Of a DNA stretch of 64,000 bases, positions 51,465 to 61,572 are shown piece by piece (within the stretch, counting starts at the first letter, position 1; each line of letters starts with the position of its first letter). The notes beneath the pieces were generated by a model. That model saw only the letters and a program-made list of their open reading frames with translations. It was not told where the DNA came from and did no database searches. The position numbers and the translations under genes were made by a program. Origin of the DNA: CAWKPF01 sp963851415 (GTDB taxonomy: Bacteria > Acidobacteriota > Thermoanaerobaculia > Multivoradales > Multivoraceae); assembly GCA_963851415.1 (NCBI GenBank), contig CAWKPF010000003.1, forward strand, positions 2,294,001-2,358,000, in the 5' to 3' direction.

Positions 51465-53138
51465 ATGAAACCGACCTCTCCAACCTCTGCCTGGCTCCTC
51501 TGCGTCGTAGCTCTCCTGACGCTGTCCAGCGCGTGCACTGCCCCTCCGGCTGCCGAGAACGTGGCGCTGGTCAACAATCCGAACCCCACAGTGCCTCTGG
51601 CCGGAATCCTCACCCTCACCTCCGATCGGCCGGTCGTCGTCACCCTCGACATCGAGGACGCAGAGCATCAGCAACGGGTCACTCCGAGCCAGCAGGCCGC
51701 GACTCAGCATGAGATCCCGGTCCTCGGTCTGCGCCCCGGCCGCACTCACACGGTCACGGCCACCCTGACCGATGACAAGGGGAGGGAAACGGTGCTCGAG
51801 CCGCTCGAGATCACCACTCCTCCGCTGCCGGACGACTTTCCGCCCATCGCCGTCACGGTTCGCCGGCAGGCTGCAATGGAGCCCGGAGTGACCCTGATTC
51901 ACTACTTCCGATGGAAGACGCCCTTCGAGGACGACGACGAGTGGGGACTGGCGGCCGCGGTGGATCCCGAGGGGGAAGTGGTCTGGTACTACAAGGTCGA
52001 CCACTTCGTCGACGAGCTCGAGAGACTGCCCAACGGCAACTTCTTCTACTCGCACGACGACGGGATCAACGAGATCGACATGTTGGGCAACGTACACCGC
52101 CAGTGGCATACCTCTTATGCACCCGAGGACGCGATCGGTCCAGAGAGCATTCTGATCGACACCGACACCTTTCACCACGAGGTGATCTACCTTTCCGACT
52201 CCGGAACCTTTCTCGGACTCGGCCTCGAATCGCGGGAGTATGACGATTTTCCGGTGGAGTACCCACCGAGCAACAAGCGTGCAACCGACCGGGTCAGCGG
52301 CGACGAGCTGATCGAGTTCACCCCCGAGGGAGAGATCGTCCGCCGCATCAAGGTACTGGACGTGCTCGATCCCAGGCGCCTCGGCAACGGGTCGCTGGGG
52401 CGCGACTTCTACGACCACGTCTATGAAGGGGTGTACGACCCCATGCCCTTCGACCTGCTTCACTCCAACGCGCTGACCTACCTCCCCGACGAAGACGCCG
52501 CCGTGGTGTCGAGCAACTTCCAGTCGGTGCTCTACAAGGTGGATCTGAGCTCCGGCGAGCTTCAATGGCTGCTCGGGGACCCCACCGGCTGGCGCGAGCC
52601 ATGGGCCGACAAGCTGCTCCAACCCGCGGGCGACGTGGGTTGGCCCTATCATCAGCACGGGGTCGAGCTGACTCCTCGCGGCACGCTTCTGCTCTTCGAC
52701 AACGGCGCAGAGCGCGCCATCCCGCCCAACGAGGAGATGCCACCCGACGAGCGCTACAGTCGCGCAGTCGAGTATCGAATCGACGAGGCGGCCGGCACCG
52801 TCGAGGAAGTGTGGACCTACGGTCCGGAGCAGGAGCGCTTCATCTCGCCCTTCATCTCGGACGCCGACCACCTTCCCGAGACCGGCAACGTGCTGGTCAC
52901 CGACGGCGGCCGTATGGCGGGCCCGAACGGCGAGGTGATGGGCACCTTCGGCGGCCGACAGTGGGCTCGGGTCTTCGAGGTCACCTACGACGGCAAGGAA
53001 AAGGTTTGGGAGTTGATCACCGACGATCCGTCGACCCCCACCTCGGCCTATCGGGCGCAACGCCACCGGAGCCTGTACCCGGAGCTCGATCGACTGCCTC
53101 CGAAGCCACCCGGAGTATCCCAGACGGCGGGGGGTTGA
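51465..53138 (+). CDS. arylsulfotransferase (ASST) family lipoprotein
   Basis: A 557-residue secreted protein with lipobox LTLSSAC. An N-terminal Ig-like region (about 30-130) is followed by a beta-propeller with ASST features: WGLAAAVDPEGEVVWYYKVD, RLPNGNFFYSHDDGINEIDM, GDELIEFTPEGEIVRRIKV, LHSNALTYLPDEDAAVVSSN, YHQHGVELTPRGTLLLFDNG and NVLVTDGGRMAGPNGEV. His residues in TFHHEVI, LLHSNAL and QHGVEL are candidates for the catalytic His that carries sulfate. ASST moves sulfate from one phenol ester to another in the periplasm. Two genes in a row act on sulfate-ester-like substrates. Confidence 0.84.
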   Translation: MKPTSPTSAWLLCVVALLTLSSACTAPPAAENVALVNNPNPTVPLAGILTLTSDRPVVVTLDIEDAEHQQRVTPSQQAATQHEIPVLGLRPGRTHTVTATLTDDKGRETVLEPLEITTPPLPDDFPPIAVTVRRQAAMEPGVTLIHYFRWKTPFEDDDEWGLAAAVDPEGEVVWYYKVDHFVDELERLPNGNFFYSHDDGINEIDMLGNVHRQWHTSYAPEDAIGPESILIDTDTFHHEVIYLSDSGTFLGLGLESREYDDFPVEYPPSNKRATDRVSGDELIEFTPEGEIVRRIKVLDVLDPRRLGNGSLGRDFYDHVYEGVYDPMPFDLLHSNALTYLPDEDAAVVSSNFQSVLYKVDLSSGELQWLLGDPTGWREPWADKLLQPAGDVGWPYHQHGVELTPRGTLLLFDNGAERAIPPNEEMPPDERYSRAVEYRIDEAAGTVEEVWTYGPEQERFISPFISDADHLPETGNVLVTDGGRMAGPNGEVMGTFGGRQWARVFEVTYDGKEKVWELITDDPSTPTSAYRAQRHRSLYPELDRLPPKPPGVSQTAGG

Positions 53139-53538
53139 ACGCGCTGGGGGGCCCGGGATGTCGGGAAGGTTTAGGTGGTAGGGCCCCGGCTGTCGCTTCT
53201 CTGCCTCTTCTCCCTCTCTTCTCTCTCTCCCCACACTCCAACCGTGGCTTTACAGAAGCGCCTCGCAGTCCGACGAGGTCTTGCGGGGGGCGAGCCGGGG
53301 GGCCGCCGGCTGCCTGTCGAGCCGCGCAGCCCGAGCTCTCACGCCGGGCACCAGCGCCACCCGCGCGAGCGAGACCGGAGGTGAGCCCCCCTCCACGTTC
53401 CACTGAGGCGAACCGTCAGCCGCCGGCCCCCCGGCCCGACCCCCGGAAGACCGGAGCCCCCTACCCCCTAACCCCTACCCCTACCCCGATCCTGATCCCT
53501 ATTCCATCACCCAGAACGACAGCCGCTACACTCGCCCC
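53139..53538. other. 400-bp low-complexity intergenic region
   Basis: No credible gene. The first half is rich in C/T tracts and the second half ends in a quasi-repeat of ccctacccctaacccctacc type just before RidA. No hairpin with T-run is clear. Confidence 0.6.
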
Positions 53539-53919
53539 ATGAAAAGCCACAACATCCCCGACGCGCCCGCCGCCATAGGCCCCTACTGCCACGCGGCCCA
53601 GGCCGGGAATCTCGTCTTCTGCTCCGGCCAGACACCCCTCGACCCGGAAACCATGAAGCTGGTCGGTGCGGCCATCGAAGCGCAGACCGAGCGCGTCTTC
53701 GACAATCTGACCCTGGTCCTCGGCGGACTCGGTCTGACGCTCGAGAACATCGTCAAGACCAACGTCTACCTCCGCGACATGGCCGACTTCGAGGGAATGA
53801 ACTCGGTCTATGCCCGTCGATTCGGAGAGCATCGGCCCGCCCGCACCACCGTGGCCGTGCGTCAGAACCCACTCGACGCCCGGGTCGAGATCGAGTGCGT
53901 CGCCGAGATTCCCGACTGA
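53539..53919 (+). CDS. ridA: RidA family enamine/imine deaminase
   Basis: A 126-residue cytoplasmic protein with all the RidA landmarks: AIGPYCHAAQAGNLVFCSGQ, AQTERVFDNLTLVLGGLGLT, IVKTNVYLRDMADFEGMN, RRFGEHRPARTTVAV and the terminal VEIECVAEIP. Arg in RPARTT binds the substrate carboxylate. RidA hydrolyses reactive 2-aminoacrylate and similar imines. It stands alone between a low-complexity spacer and the export operon. Confidence 0.95.
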   Translation: MKSHNIPDAPAAIGPYCHAAQAGNLVFCSGQTPLDPETMKLVGAAIEAQTERVFDNLTLVLGGLGLTLENIVKTNVYLRDMADFEGMNSVYARRFGEHRPARTTVAVRQNPLDARVEIECVAEIPD

Positions 53920-54017
53920 CCGCATACGCGGAATCCCCAGGCATTCCACAACCCCAGATCCGGGGGTGCAATGCGATACTGGTCGGGGCAGCGCGCCGGG
54001 GACCGTGAGGAGTGAGG

Positions 54018-55189
54018 ATGAGCAAACGTCTGATTCGCTGGTCGATCGCCCTGGGAGTACTGGTTCTGATCGGCTGGGGTGTGGCCCACCTCCTCGAGCC
54101 GAAGCCGGTCGAAGTCCAGGTGATCGAGGTCGAGCGCGGTCGCGTCGAGGAGACGGTGACGAACTCCCGCGCCGGCACCGTCAAGGCACGCCGACGCACT
54201 GAGCTCTCTCCCGAGCTGGGCGGACGGGCGATCGAGATCCCGTTCCGCGAAGGCGACCGCGTACCGGCCGGGGCAGTGCTTCTGCGGCTCGACGCCAGTA
54301 TGCAGGAGGCCCGGGTCGTACTCGCCGAGCGCGAGGTCGCCGCGGCCGAGGCGCGCCGAACCCAGGCCTGCCTCAGCGCCGACCGGGCGGAGCGGGAACT
54401 GCAACGATTCGGTCGACTGGCCGAGGAGAAGATCGTCTCCGAGGACATGCGCGATCAGGTCGAGAACTCCCGGCTCACCTCACAGGCCGCCTGCGAGGCT
54501 GCGTCGTCGACCGTCGAGCAGGCCGCCGCGACGCTGCAGCTGGCCAGGGTCGAACTGTCGATGATGACCCTCAGGGCACCCTTCTCCGGGATCCTCGCTG
54601 ACCTCTCGATCGAGCTGGGTGAGTACACGACGCCCTCTCCTCCCGGCCTGCCGATTCCCCCGGTGATCGATCTGCTCGACCCCGAGTCGATCTACATCAG
54701 CGCGCCGATGGACGAGGTCGACGCGGCGCGGCTCCATGCCGGCCAACCGGTCCGCGTGACCGTGGATTCGCACCGCGGCCAGACCTTCGAAGGAACCGTG
54801 CGGCGGGTGTCCGACTTCGTCCTCGACGTCGAAGCCCAGAACCGGACCGTCGAGATCGATGTCGAGCTGGCCGACAAACAGCTCGCCGAGACGCTCCGCC
54901 CCGGCACCTCGTCCGACGTCGAGGTCATCCTCGAGGTGCACGAAGACGTCACCCGCCTCCCGACCTCGACCCTGATCGAGGGCAGCAAGGTCCTGGTGGT
55001 GGAAAACGGGATCCTTGCAGAGCGGCCGATCGAGACCGGACTGCGCAACTGGAACTTCACCGAGATCCTCTCCGGGGTCGACGAGGGCGACCTGGTGGTC
55101 TCGGAGATCGATCGTGCCGAGATCGAGGCGGGCGCACCGGCACTGGTGATCCGCTCCGACCAGGAGGGCCCGAGCGCAGGTGGCGGCCG

Positions 55190-55193
<4 letters not shown>
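54018..55193 (+). CDS. HlyD/MacA-type periplasmic adaptor
   Basis: A 391-residue membrane fusion protein. An N-terminal membrane anchor (LIRWSIALGVLVLIGWGVAH) is followed by a lipoyl half (RRRTELSPELGGRAIEIPFR, EGDRVPAGAVLLRLDA), a coiled-coil hairpin (about 95-180, VLAEREVAAAEARRTQACLS), the second lipoyl half (LRAPFSGILADLSIELGEYT) and beta-barrel plus membrane-proximal domains. It links inner-membrane transporter to outer-membrane factor. ATG 54018 has GGAG upstream. Its stop overlaps the ATPase start (GTGA). Confidence 0.9.
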
Positions 55194-55902
<709 letters not shown>

Positions 55903-55906
<4 letters not shown>

Positions 55907-57102
55907 GCCCGCTCGAGGCGCTCCGTTTCGCACTCCAGGCCCTCGTCGGGCATCGGCTGCGCAGCCTGCTCAGTCTGCTCGGTATGTCGATCGGAGTCGC
56001 GGCGGTGGTCGTGCTCACCGGCCTGGGCGAAGGGGCGAGGCGCTACGTCGTTGGCCAGTTCCAGAACATCGGCGCCGACCTGCTGATGGTTTCCCCTGGC
56101 CGCACCGAGACCATCGGGTTCATCCCCGGAATCAGCGGCGTGCCCAACGATCTCACCATCGACGATGCCGAAGCCCTCCTCAGGCTCCCAGAAGTCACCC
56201 AGGCCGCTCCGGTCGTTTCGGCTAGCGAGATGGTGTCCTACGGCGAGCGCAGACGACAGGTTGCGGTCATGGGAACCACGGCCGAGATCATCGAGGTACA
56301 GGACTTTCGAGTGGCCCGAGGGCAGTTCCTCCCCAAAGGCGACTGGCAGCGTGGCGCTCCGATCGCAGTCATTGGAAGCAAGACCGCCCGCGAGCTGTTC
56401 CCCGGCCAGGAGCCCGTCGGGAAGCAGATTCGCATCGGAGACGCCCGGGTTCGTGTCATCGGAGTGCTCGCGGACCGAGGGGTCCAGGTCGGGGTCGACT
56501 TCGACGACATCGCCATCTTCCCCGTCGCGACCGCGATGCGCCTCTTCAACCGGAGCTCCCTGGTCCAGGTCCTGCTCGAGGTCAGCCCGAACGCCGACCT
56601 CGAAGGCACGAAGGAGAAGGTCCTGGCCACCATGGTCGAACGCCACGGAGAGGAGGACATCACGGTCCTCACCCAGGGAGCCGTAGTCGACACCCTCTCC
56701 TCCATCCTCACCACCCTCACTCTGGTCGTGGGAGCCATCGGGGCCATCTCGCTCTCGGTGGCCGGAATCGGCATCATGAACGTCATGCTCGTTTCGGTCT
56801 CGGAGCGGACTTCCGAGGTCGGCCTGCTCCGAGCCGTCGGTGCCCGCAAGCGGCACATCTTGTGGGTCTTCCTGGCCGAGGCCGCCCTGCTGTCGACCGC
56901 CGGTGGCCTGATCGGCCTCGGCATCGGTGTCCTCGCGATCCGCGGAGTGGGAGCTCTCTACCCCGTCTTCCCGGCCGCCGCGCCCTGGTGGGCCATGGTC
57001 GCCGCGATCGCGACGGCTCTGGGTTTCGGCCTGCTCTTCGGGGTCCTGCCCGCGCGGCGCGCCACACAGCTCGACCCCATCGCCGCTCTGGCCAAGAGAT
57101 GA
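55903..57102 (+). CDS. MacB/FtsX-family ABC permease, first
   Basis: A 399-residue permease. An N-terminal membrane helix (ALRFALQALVGHRLRSLLSL) leads to MSIGVAAVVVLTGLGEGARR, a periplasmic core domain (about 45-270) and three C-terminal helices beginning LTTLTLVVGAIGAISLSVAG with ERTSEVGLLRAVGARKRHIL and ending PARRATQLDPIAALAKR. The arrangement is that of MacB without the ATPase. GTG 55903 overlaps the ATPase stop. Confidence 0.93.
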
Positions 57103-57182
57103 GCCGTCTCGAGACCTCCGGGCGCAGACCCGTCCCTGGGACGACCCCGCGACCCGTGATTCGCTAGACTGTCAATAGACCC

Positions 57183-58376
57183 ATGGAGTTCTTGCGACTG
57201 GCCTGGACGGCCCTCATCGGACATCCGTTGCGCACGGTCCTGTCCATGCTCGGAATCGCGATCGGAGTGGGCTCGGTCGTCCTGCTGACCTCTCTCGGCG
57301 AAGGGACCCGGCTCTATATCGTCGACCAGTTCACGCAGTTCGGCACGAATCTGGTGGCGATCAATCCGGGCAAGTCGGAGACCGTCGGAATTCCCGGCGT
57401 GCTCGGTGGCACACAACACCCGCTCACGCTCGAAGATGCCAGAGCTCTCCAGCGGCTGCCGCACGTCGAAACGCTGGTGCCGATGGCCTTCGGTACCGCA
57501 CGGGTCGAAGGCAACGGCCGCGGCCGATCCGTGTTCGTCTTCGGCGTCACCCCGGACGTCCCCGAGGTCTGGAAGATGGACGTGCGCCAGGGCTCGTTCT
57601 GGGAGGGAGAGGACATCACCCGAGGTGGAAACGACGCGGTGCTGGGTCCCAAGCTCAAACAGGAACTGTTCGGGGTCGAGCCGGCCCTCGGGAAGTTCGT
57701 TCGCATCGGCGACAGCCGCTTTCGAGTCATCGGAGTGATGGAGTCCAAAGGCCTCATGCTCGGCTTCGACTTCGACGACGCAGTCCACATTCCCGTGGCC
57801 TCGGCGATGCGTATCTTCAATCAGCAAGAGCTGACGGAGATCGATCTGCTCTACGCCTCCGGCTACACCGCCGACGAGACGGTCGAAGCCGTGATCTCGA
57901 CGATCAAGGAACGGCATGGCGGGCGCGAGGACATTACCGTGATGTCACAGGCCGCGATGCTCGAGACCTTCGGCAACATCATGAACATCGTCACCCTGGC
58001 GGTCGCCGGCATCGCCGGCGTCTCGCTCCTCGTGGGCGCAGTCGGCATCTTGACCATGATGTGGATCGCGGTCGGCGAGCGCACGCACGAGATCGGCCTG
58101 GTGCGCTCGATCGGCGCCACCCGCTCCCAGGTCCGTTCCCTGTTCCTGGTCGAAGCGGCCGCCCTCTCGACCCTCGGCGGCCTTGTCGGACTGCTCGTGG
58201 CGCTCGGCATCTGCGCCCTGGCGCGCCTCGCCGTGCCCGGGCTTCCGGTCAGCACGCCGCCGCTGTACGTGGCCCTGGCGCTCGGCATCAGCCTGGCGAC
58301 CGGCGTGCTCTCCGGCGTTTTGCCGGCTTCCCGGGCTGCCGGACTCGACCCCATCGAGGCCCTCCGCACCGAGTAG
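57183..58376 (+). CDS. MacB/FtsX-family ABC permease, second
   Basis: A 397-residue homologue of the previous gene with the same topology: LAWTALIGHPLRTVLSMLGI, periplasmic core (about 45-265), then VTLAVAGIAGVSLLVGAVGI, ERTHEIGLVRSIGATRSQVR and the end PASRAAGLDPIEALRTE. Two different permeases with one ATPase suggest a heterodimer. It begins 80 bp after the first permease, whereas the earlier genes overlap. Confidence 0.92.
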   Translation: MEFLRLAWTALIGHPLRTVLSMLGIAIGVGSVVLLTSLGEGTRLYIVDQFTQFGTNLVAINPGKSETVGIPGVLGGTQHPLTLEDARALQRLPHVETLVPMAFGTARVEGNGRGRSVFVFGVTPDVPEVWKMDVRQGSFWEGEDITRGGNDAVLGPKLKQELFGVEPALGKFVRIGDSRFRVIGVMESKGLMLGFDFDDAVHIPVASAMRIFNQQELTEIDLLYASGYTADETVEAVISTIKERHGGREDITVMSQAAMLETFGNIMNIVTLAVAGIAGVSLLVGAVGILTMMWIAVGERTHEIGLVRSIGATRSQVRSLFLVEAAALSTLGGLVGLLVALGICALARLAVPGLPVSTPPLYVALALGISLATGVLSGVLPASRAAGLDPIEALRTE

Positions 58377-58408
58377 GCGGTGCGAGGAAACAGGAAAGAG
58401 GTTCAGGC

Positions 58409-59023
58409 GTGTCAGGAATCGGAGCCTTCGGTCCGTTCGCACTGGTCGTCGAAAGCGGGGACGGGCCCGCACTCCTCGACCCGCAAGACGAGACCGCTGC
58501 ATCTACAGTCTCGTGGCTGAAGCGAATCATGGAGCGGAGCGAGTACCGCTCACTCCACTTCAGGGAGCTGCTCGGCGTCGAAGACCCGGGCGCCAATCTG
58601 GTCGGCGTCGCCGCAGTCGCCCTGCATCCGCGCCGCCACAAGTTCATCCCCGATCTGTGGAAGGCGATCGATCGAGGCACCGATGCCGCGCCGCAGATCG
58701 CCTACCTGCTGCGCTGGACCGACCCCGACTTTGCAGCCGCGGGCAAGGAGCGCATCGAAGGGCTCTGTGAGGCACCTCCGGTTCCCGAGGGCGCAACGGA
58801 GCCCGACTCCGACTCGCCCCCGGACTCCGCTACGCTCACACGAACGGCCGGCTGCGTCTCCGCGCTGCTCAGCATGATGGCAACGGTGGACGGCGAGACC
58901 GAGTGGACCGAGCGGCGGCAGGCCGATCCCGAAGTCCGCAGCCTGCTCGCGAGCCTGGACAAAGCGCAGTTTGCCATCACCCAGTGGGGCGAGCGATTCG
59001 AGAGCCTGCTGGAATCGAGCTGA
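58409..59023 (+). CDS. hypothetical protein
   Basis: A 204-residue soluble protein from a GTG with AGGAAAGAGG just upstream. It starts SGIGAFGPFALVVESGDG and contains LKRIMERSEYRSLHFRELLG, VAAVALHPRRHKFIPDLWKA and a TPR-less helical stretch, then an acidic Pro/Ser linker (PEGATEPDSDSPPDS, about 120-140) and a helical C-terminus. I do not recognise the family. It follows the permease by 32 bp and could belong to the export operon. Confidence 0.6.
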   Translation: MSGIGAFGPFALVVESGDGPALLDPQDETAASTVSWLKRIMERSEYRSLHFRELLGVEDPGANLVGVAAVALHPRRHKFIPDLWKAIDRGTDAAPQIAYLLRWTDPDFAAAGKERIEGLCEAPPVPEGATEPDSDSPPDSATLTRTAGCVSALLSMMATVDGETEWTERRQADPEVRSLLASLDKAQFAITQWGERFESLLESS

Positions 59024-59054
59024 GGAGTGTGTCCGGCCCTGCGTCTTCCGCCCT

Positions 59055-60368
59055 CTAGTCCACCGCGGTATCGATGACGCGCAGCCCGTCTTCGTGGCCG
59101 AACCGGAGTGGCGGCGGCTCCGCTTCGATCAGATCGGCAAACTGGGCCTTGAACGCTTCGAGCGAGAGACCCGCCGTGGCGGCGAAGCGCGCCAGCTCGT
59201 GCGGGTCGTCGAAGTCATCGCGGCGAAGGCGAATCATGTAGCGCCGCGCGATGGCGTAGCCGGTCGAGTGAATGTCGACCATCCGCACTCGAGCTCGACC
59301 CGAATCGGGATCGACCATCTTCCGGAACGGAATCGGCTCGAAGTGACCTCCCTGCAGAGAAACCATCGCTCCGCTTCCTCCGCTCAGAAGGTACTTGGCC
59401 GCGCAGTAGCCGAGGTCGCGCGTGTACTCCATGTCGTAGGGAATCGGATCGGCGCAGCGCAGCTCGTAACCGATGTTCTTCGCCACCAGAGTCGTGCTCA
59501 GGCCGAACTCGGCAAGGCGGGCGCGCACGGCTCGCTTCAGGATCTCTCCGATGTCCACCTCGGCGATGCGAACGTTGCCATGGTCGTCCTGTTCGACGTT
59601 GTCGATCTCGGCCAGATCGGCCGGGTCGATATCGAGCACCACGCCTTCGGCGATCATCGCGACCCCGTCTCGTCGGCCGTAGCTCAGCCGCTTGATGATC
59701 GCTCCGACCAGTGTGTCGACGATCTCCGAGAGCCGAATCGGTCGGCGCGGAAACTCCTCCGGAATCAAGGTCAAGGTCGCTCCCGCCGCCTTCCCGATGC
59801 CCAGCGCGAGGTGCCCGGCCTTGCGGCCCATCGAGATCACCAGGTACCAGCGCGAGGTGGTCTTGGCGTCGACCATCAGGTTACGCACGATATCCACGCC
59901 GAGGTGGCGAGCGGTCTGGTACCCGAAGGTGTCCACGTGCAGGGGAAGGTCCAGGTCGTTGTCGATCGTCTTCGGAACGTGCACCACCCGAATCCGCCCG
60001 GCCGACTGCTCCTCGAGCTTCATCGCCGAGAACGCGGTGTCGTCACCGCCGATCGTGATCAGCTGGGACACGTTCAGTCGAAGCAGGGAGATCACGGTGT
60101 TCTCGAGCAGCTCCGCCGAGACCGTGGGATTGGCCCGCGAGATGCCCAGGTGGGACCCTCCCCGGAAGTGGATCCGGCTGACGTCTTCGATCGTCAGGGG
60201 ATGAGCGTGCTCGACGTTGCCCTTCATCAACCACTCGAAGCCGTCCTGGACCCCGAGGACCTGCACCCCCTCGAGGCTCGCTCGAATGGTGGCGGCACCG
60301 ATCACGCTGTTGATGCCGGGGGCCGGTCCGCCACCGACCAGGATCGCGAGCTTCTTGGGTTGACTCAT
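59055..60368 (-). CDS. 6-phosphofructokinase, probably pyrophosphate-dependent
   Basis: A 437-residue PfkA-superfamily enzyme. The N-terminus LAILVGGGPAPGINSVIGAA binds the phosphoryl donor; ITIGGDDTAFSA (GGDDT, 107-111) has Asp where ATP-dependent enzymes have Gly, the accepted mark of PPi-dependence, and PKTIDNDLDLP (132-138) carries the catalytic TIDND. YLVISMGRKAGHLALGIGKA provides the fructose-6-phosphate MGR motif. It interconverts fructose 6-phosphate and fructose 1,6-bisphosphate reversibly. The ATG at 60368 is used; the upstream extension has no ribosome-binding site. Confidence 0.92.
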   Translation of the reverse strand: MSQPKKLAILVGGGPAPGINSVIGAATIRASLEGVQVLGVQDGFEWLMKGNVEHAHPLTIEDVSRIHFRGGSHLGISRANPTVSAELLENTVISLLRLNVSQLITIGGDDTAFSAMKLEEQSAGRIRVVHVPKTIDNDLDLPLHVDTFGYQTARHLGVDIVRNLMVDAKTTSRWYLVISMGRKAGHLALGIGKAAGATLTLIPEEFPRRPIRLSEIVDTLVGAIIKRLSYGRRDGVAMIAEGVVLDIDPADLAEIDNVEQDDHGNVRIAEVDIGEILKRAVRARLAEFGLSTTLVAKNIGYELRCADPIPYDMEYTRDLGYCAAKYLLSGGSGAMVSLQGGHFEPIPFRKMVDPDSGRARVRMVDIHSTGYAIARRYMIRLRRDDFDDPHELARFAATAGLSLEAFKAQFADLIEAEPPPLRFGHEDGLRVIDTAVD

Positions 60369-60405
60369 CTCCAGCACTCCCGTGCGCGCGACGTCGGCAC
60401 GGACG

Positions 60406-61551
60406 TCACCGCGACAACTGGGTTTCCACCAGCGTGGCCCAGTAGCGCGCTCCCAGCGGGAGACACTCGTCGTTGAAGTCGTAGACCGGGGTGTGCAACT
60501 GTCCACTCGCGCCGTTGCCGAGGAAGATGAAGGCCCCCGGGCGCTGCTGGAGCATGAAGGAGAAGTCCTCCGAGCCCATGATCGGAGCCGCTGCGGCATC
60601 GACCTCCCTGCCGACCTCGCGAGCCGCGTTGGCTGCCATCTCGACTTCCGCCTCGGCGTTGACGGTGGCTGGATAGTAGCGCCGATAGTCGAGCTCGTAG
60701 CTCGCGCCGTGGGCGCGGGTGATCCCATCGAGGATCTCGGCCATCCGGCGCTCGACGAGATCCTGCACTGCGGGAAGAAACGTGCGCACGCAGCCCCCGT
60801 GCTCGACCCGAGCCGGGATCACGTTGTCCGCATCACCCCCGTGGACCTGGGTGATCGACACCACCGCGTTGAGCAGCGGGTCGACGTTGCGTGAGACGAT
60901 CGTCTGCATCGCCTGGATGACTTCAGCCGAGACGACCACGGTGTCGACCAGCGTGTGCGGCATCGCGGCGTGTCCACCGTCCGAAGAGACGGCATAGGAG
61001 AAGACGTCGATGGCAGCCAGCATCGGCCCGGAACGCAGCGCGAACTTCCCCACGTCCAGCCCCGGAAAGTTGTGCATGCCGAACACGCGGTCGCAGTCGA
61101 ACTTCTCGAAGAGCCCCTCCTCGATCATCACCCGCGCCCCGCCGTCCTTCTCCTCCGCCGGCTGGAAGATGAAATGGACGGTGCCGTCGAAGCTCTTCGA
61201 CTCGGCCAGGTACTTGGCGGCACCGAGCAGCATCGCGGTGTGGCCGTCGTGGCCACACGCGTGCATCACGCCCTCGTTCTGCGAGCGATAGTCGAGCTCG
61301 TTCGCCTCCCGAATGGGCAGGGCGTCCATGTCGGCGCGAAGCCCGAGCGTCCGTTCGGAATCTCCCGCTCGAAGCGTCCCGACGACGCCGGTCTTGGCCA
61401 GACCGCGGTGCACCTCGAGGCCGAACGATTCGAGGAGCTCGGCGACCTTGGCCGAGGTCCGCACTTCCTCGAAGGCCAGCTCGGGGTGTTGGTGGATATC
61501 GCGCCGCCACTCGGTCATCTCGGTTTTCAATTGATCGAACGCATCACTCAT
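60406..61551 (-). CDS. M20-family amidohydrolase (hippurate/N-acyl-amino-acid hydrolase type)
   Basis: A 381-residue cytoplasmic metallo-hydrolase of the M20D group. Metal ligands: MHACGHDGHTAMLLGAAKYL (C99, H101, H104), IFQPAEEKDGGARVMIEEGL (Glu pair near 133), FGMHNFPGL (His near 159) and GSEDFSFMLQQRPG (late His/Glu region). The N-terminal WRRDIHQHPELAFEE and the dimerisation domain complete the fold. Such enzymes release amino acids from N-acyl or amide conjugates. It is downstream of the symporter gene in the same direction, which suggests uptake and cleavage of the same solute. Confidence 0.93.
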   Translation of the reverse strand: MSDAFDQLKTEMTEWRRDIHQHPELAFEEVRTSAKVAELLESFGLEVHRGLAKTGVVGTLRAGDSERTLGLRADMDALPIREANELDYRSQNEGVMHACGHDGHTAMLLGAAKYLAESKSFDGTVHFIFQPAEEKDGGARVMIEEGLFEKFDCDRVFGMHNFPGLDVGKFALRSGPMLAAIDVFSYAVSSDGGHAAMPHTLVDTVVVSAEVIQAMQTIVSRNVDPLLNAVVSITQVHGGDADNVIPARVEHGGCVRTFLPAVQDLVERRMAEILDGITRAHGASYELDYRRYYPATVNAEAEVEMAANAAREVGREVDAAAAPIMGSEDFSFMLQQRPGAFIFLGNGASGQLHTPVYDFNDECLPLGARYWATLVETQLSR

Positions 61552-61572
61552 GTCGGTTGCTCCCTCTGGAGG

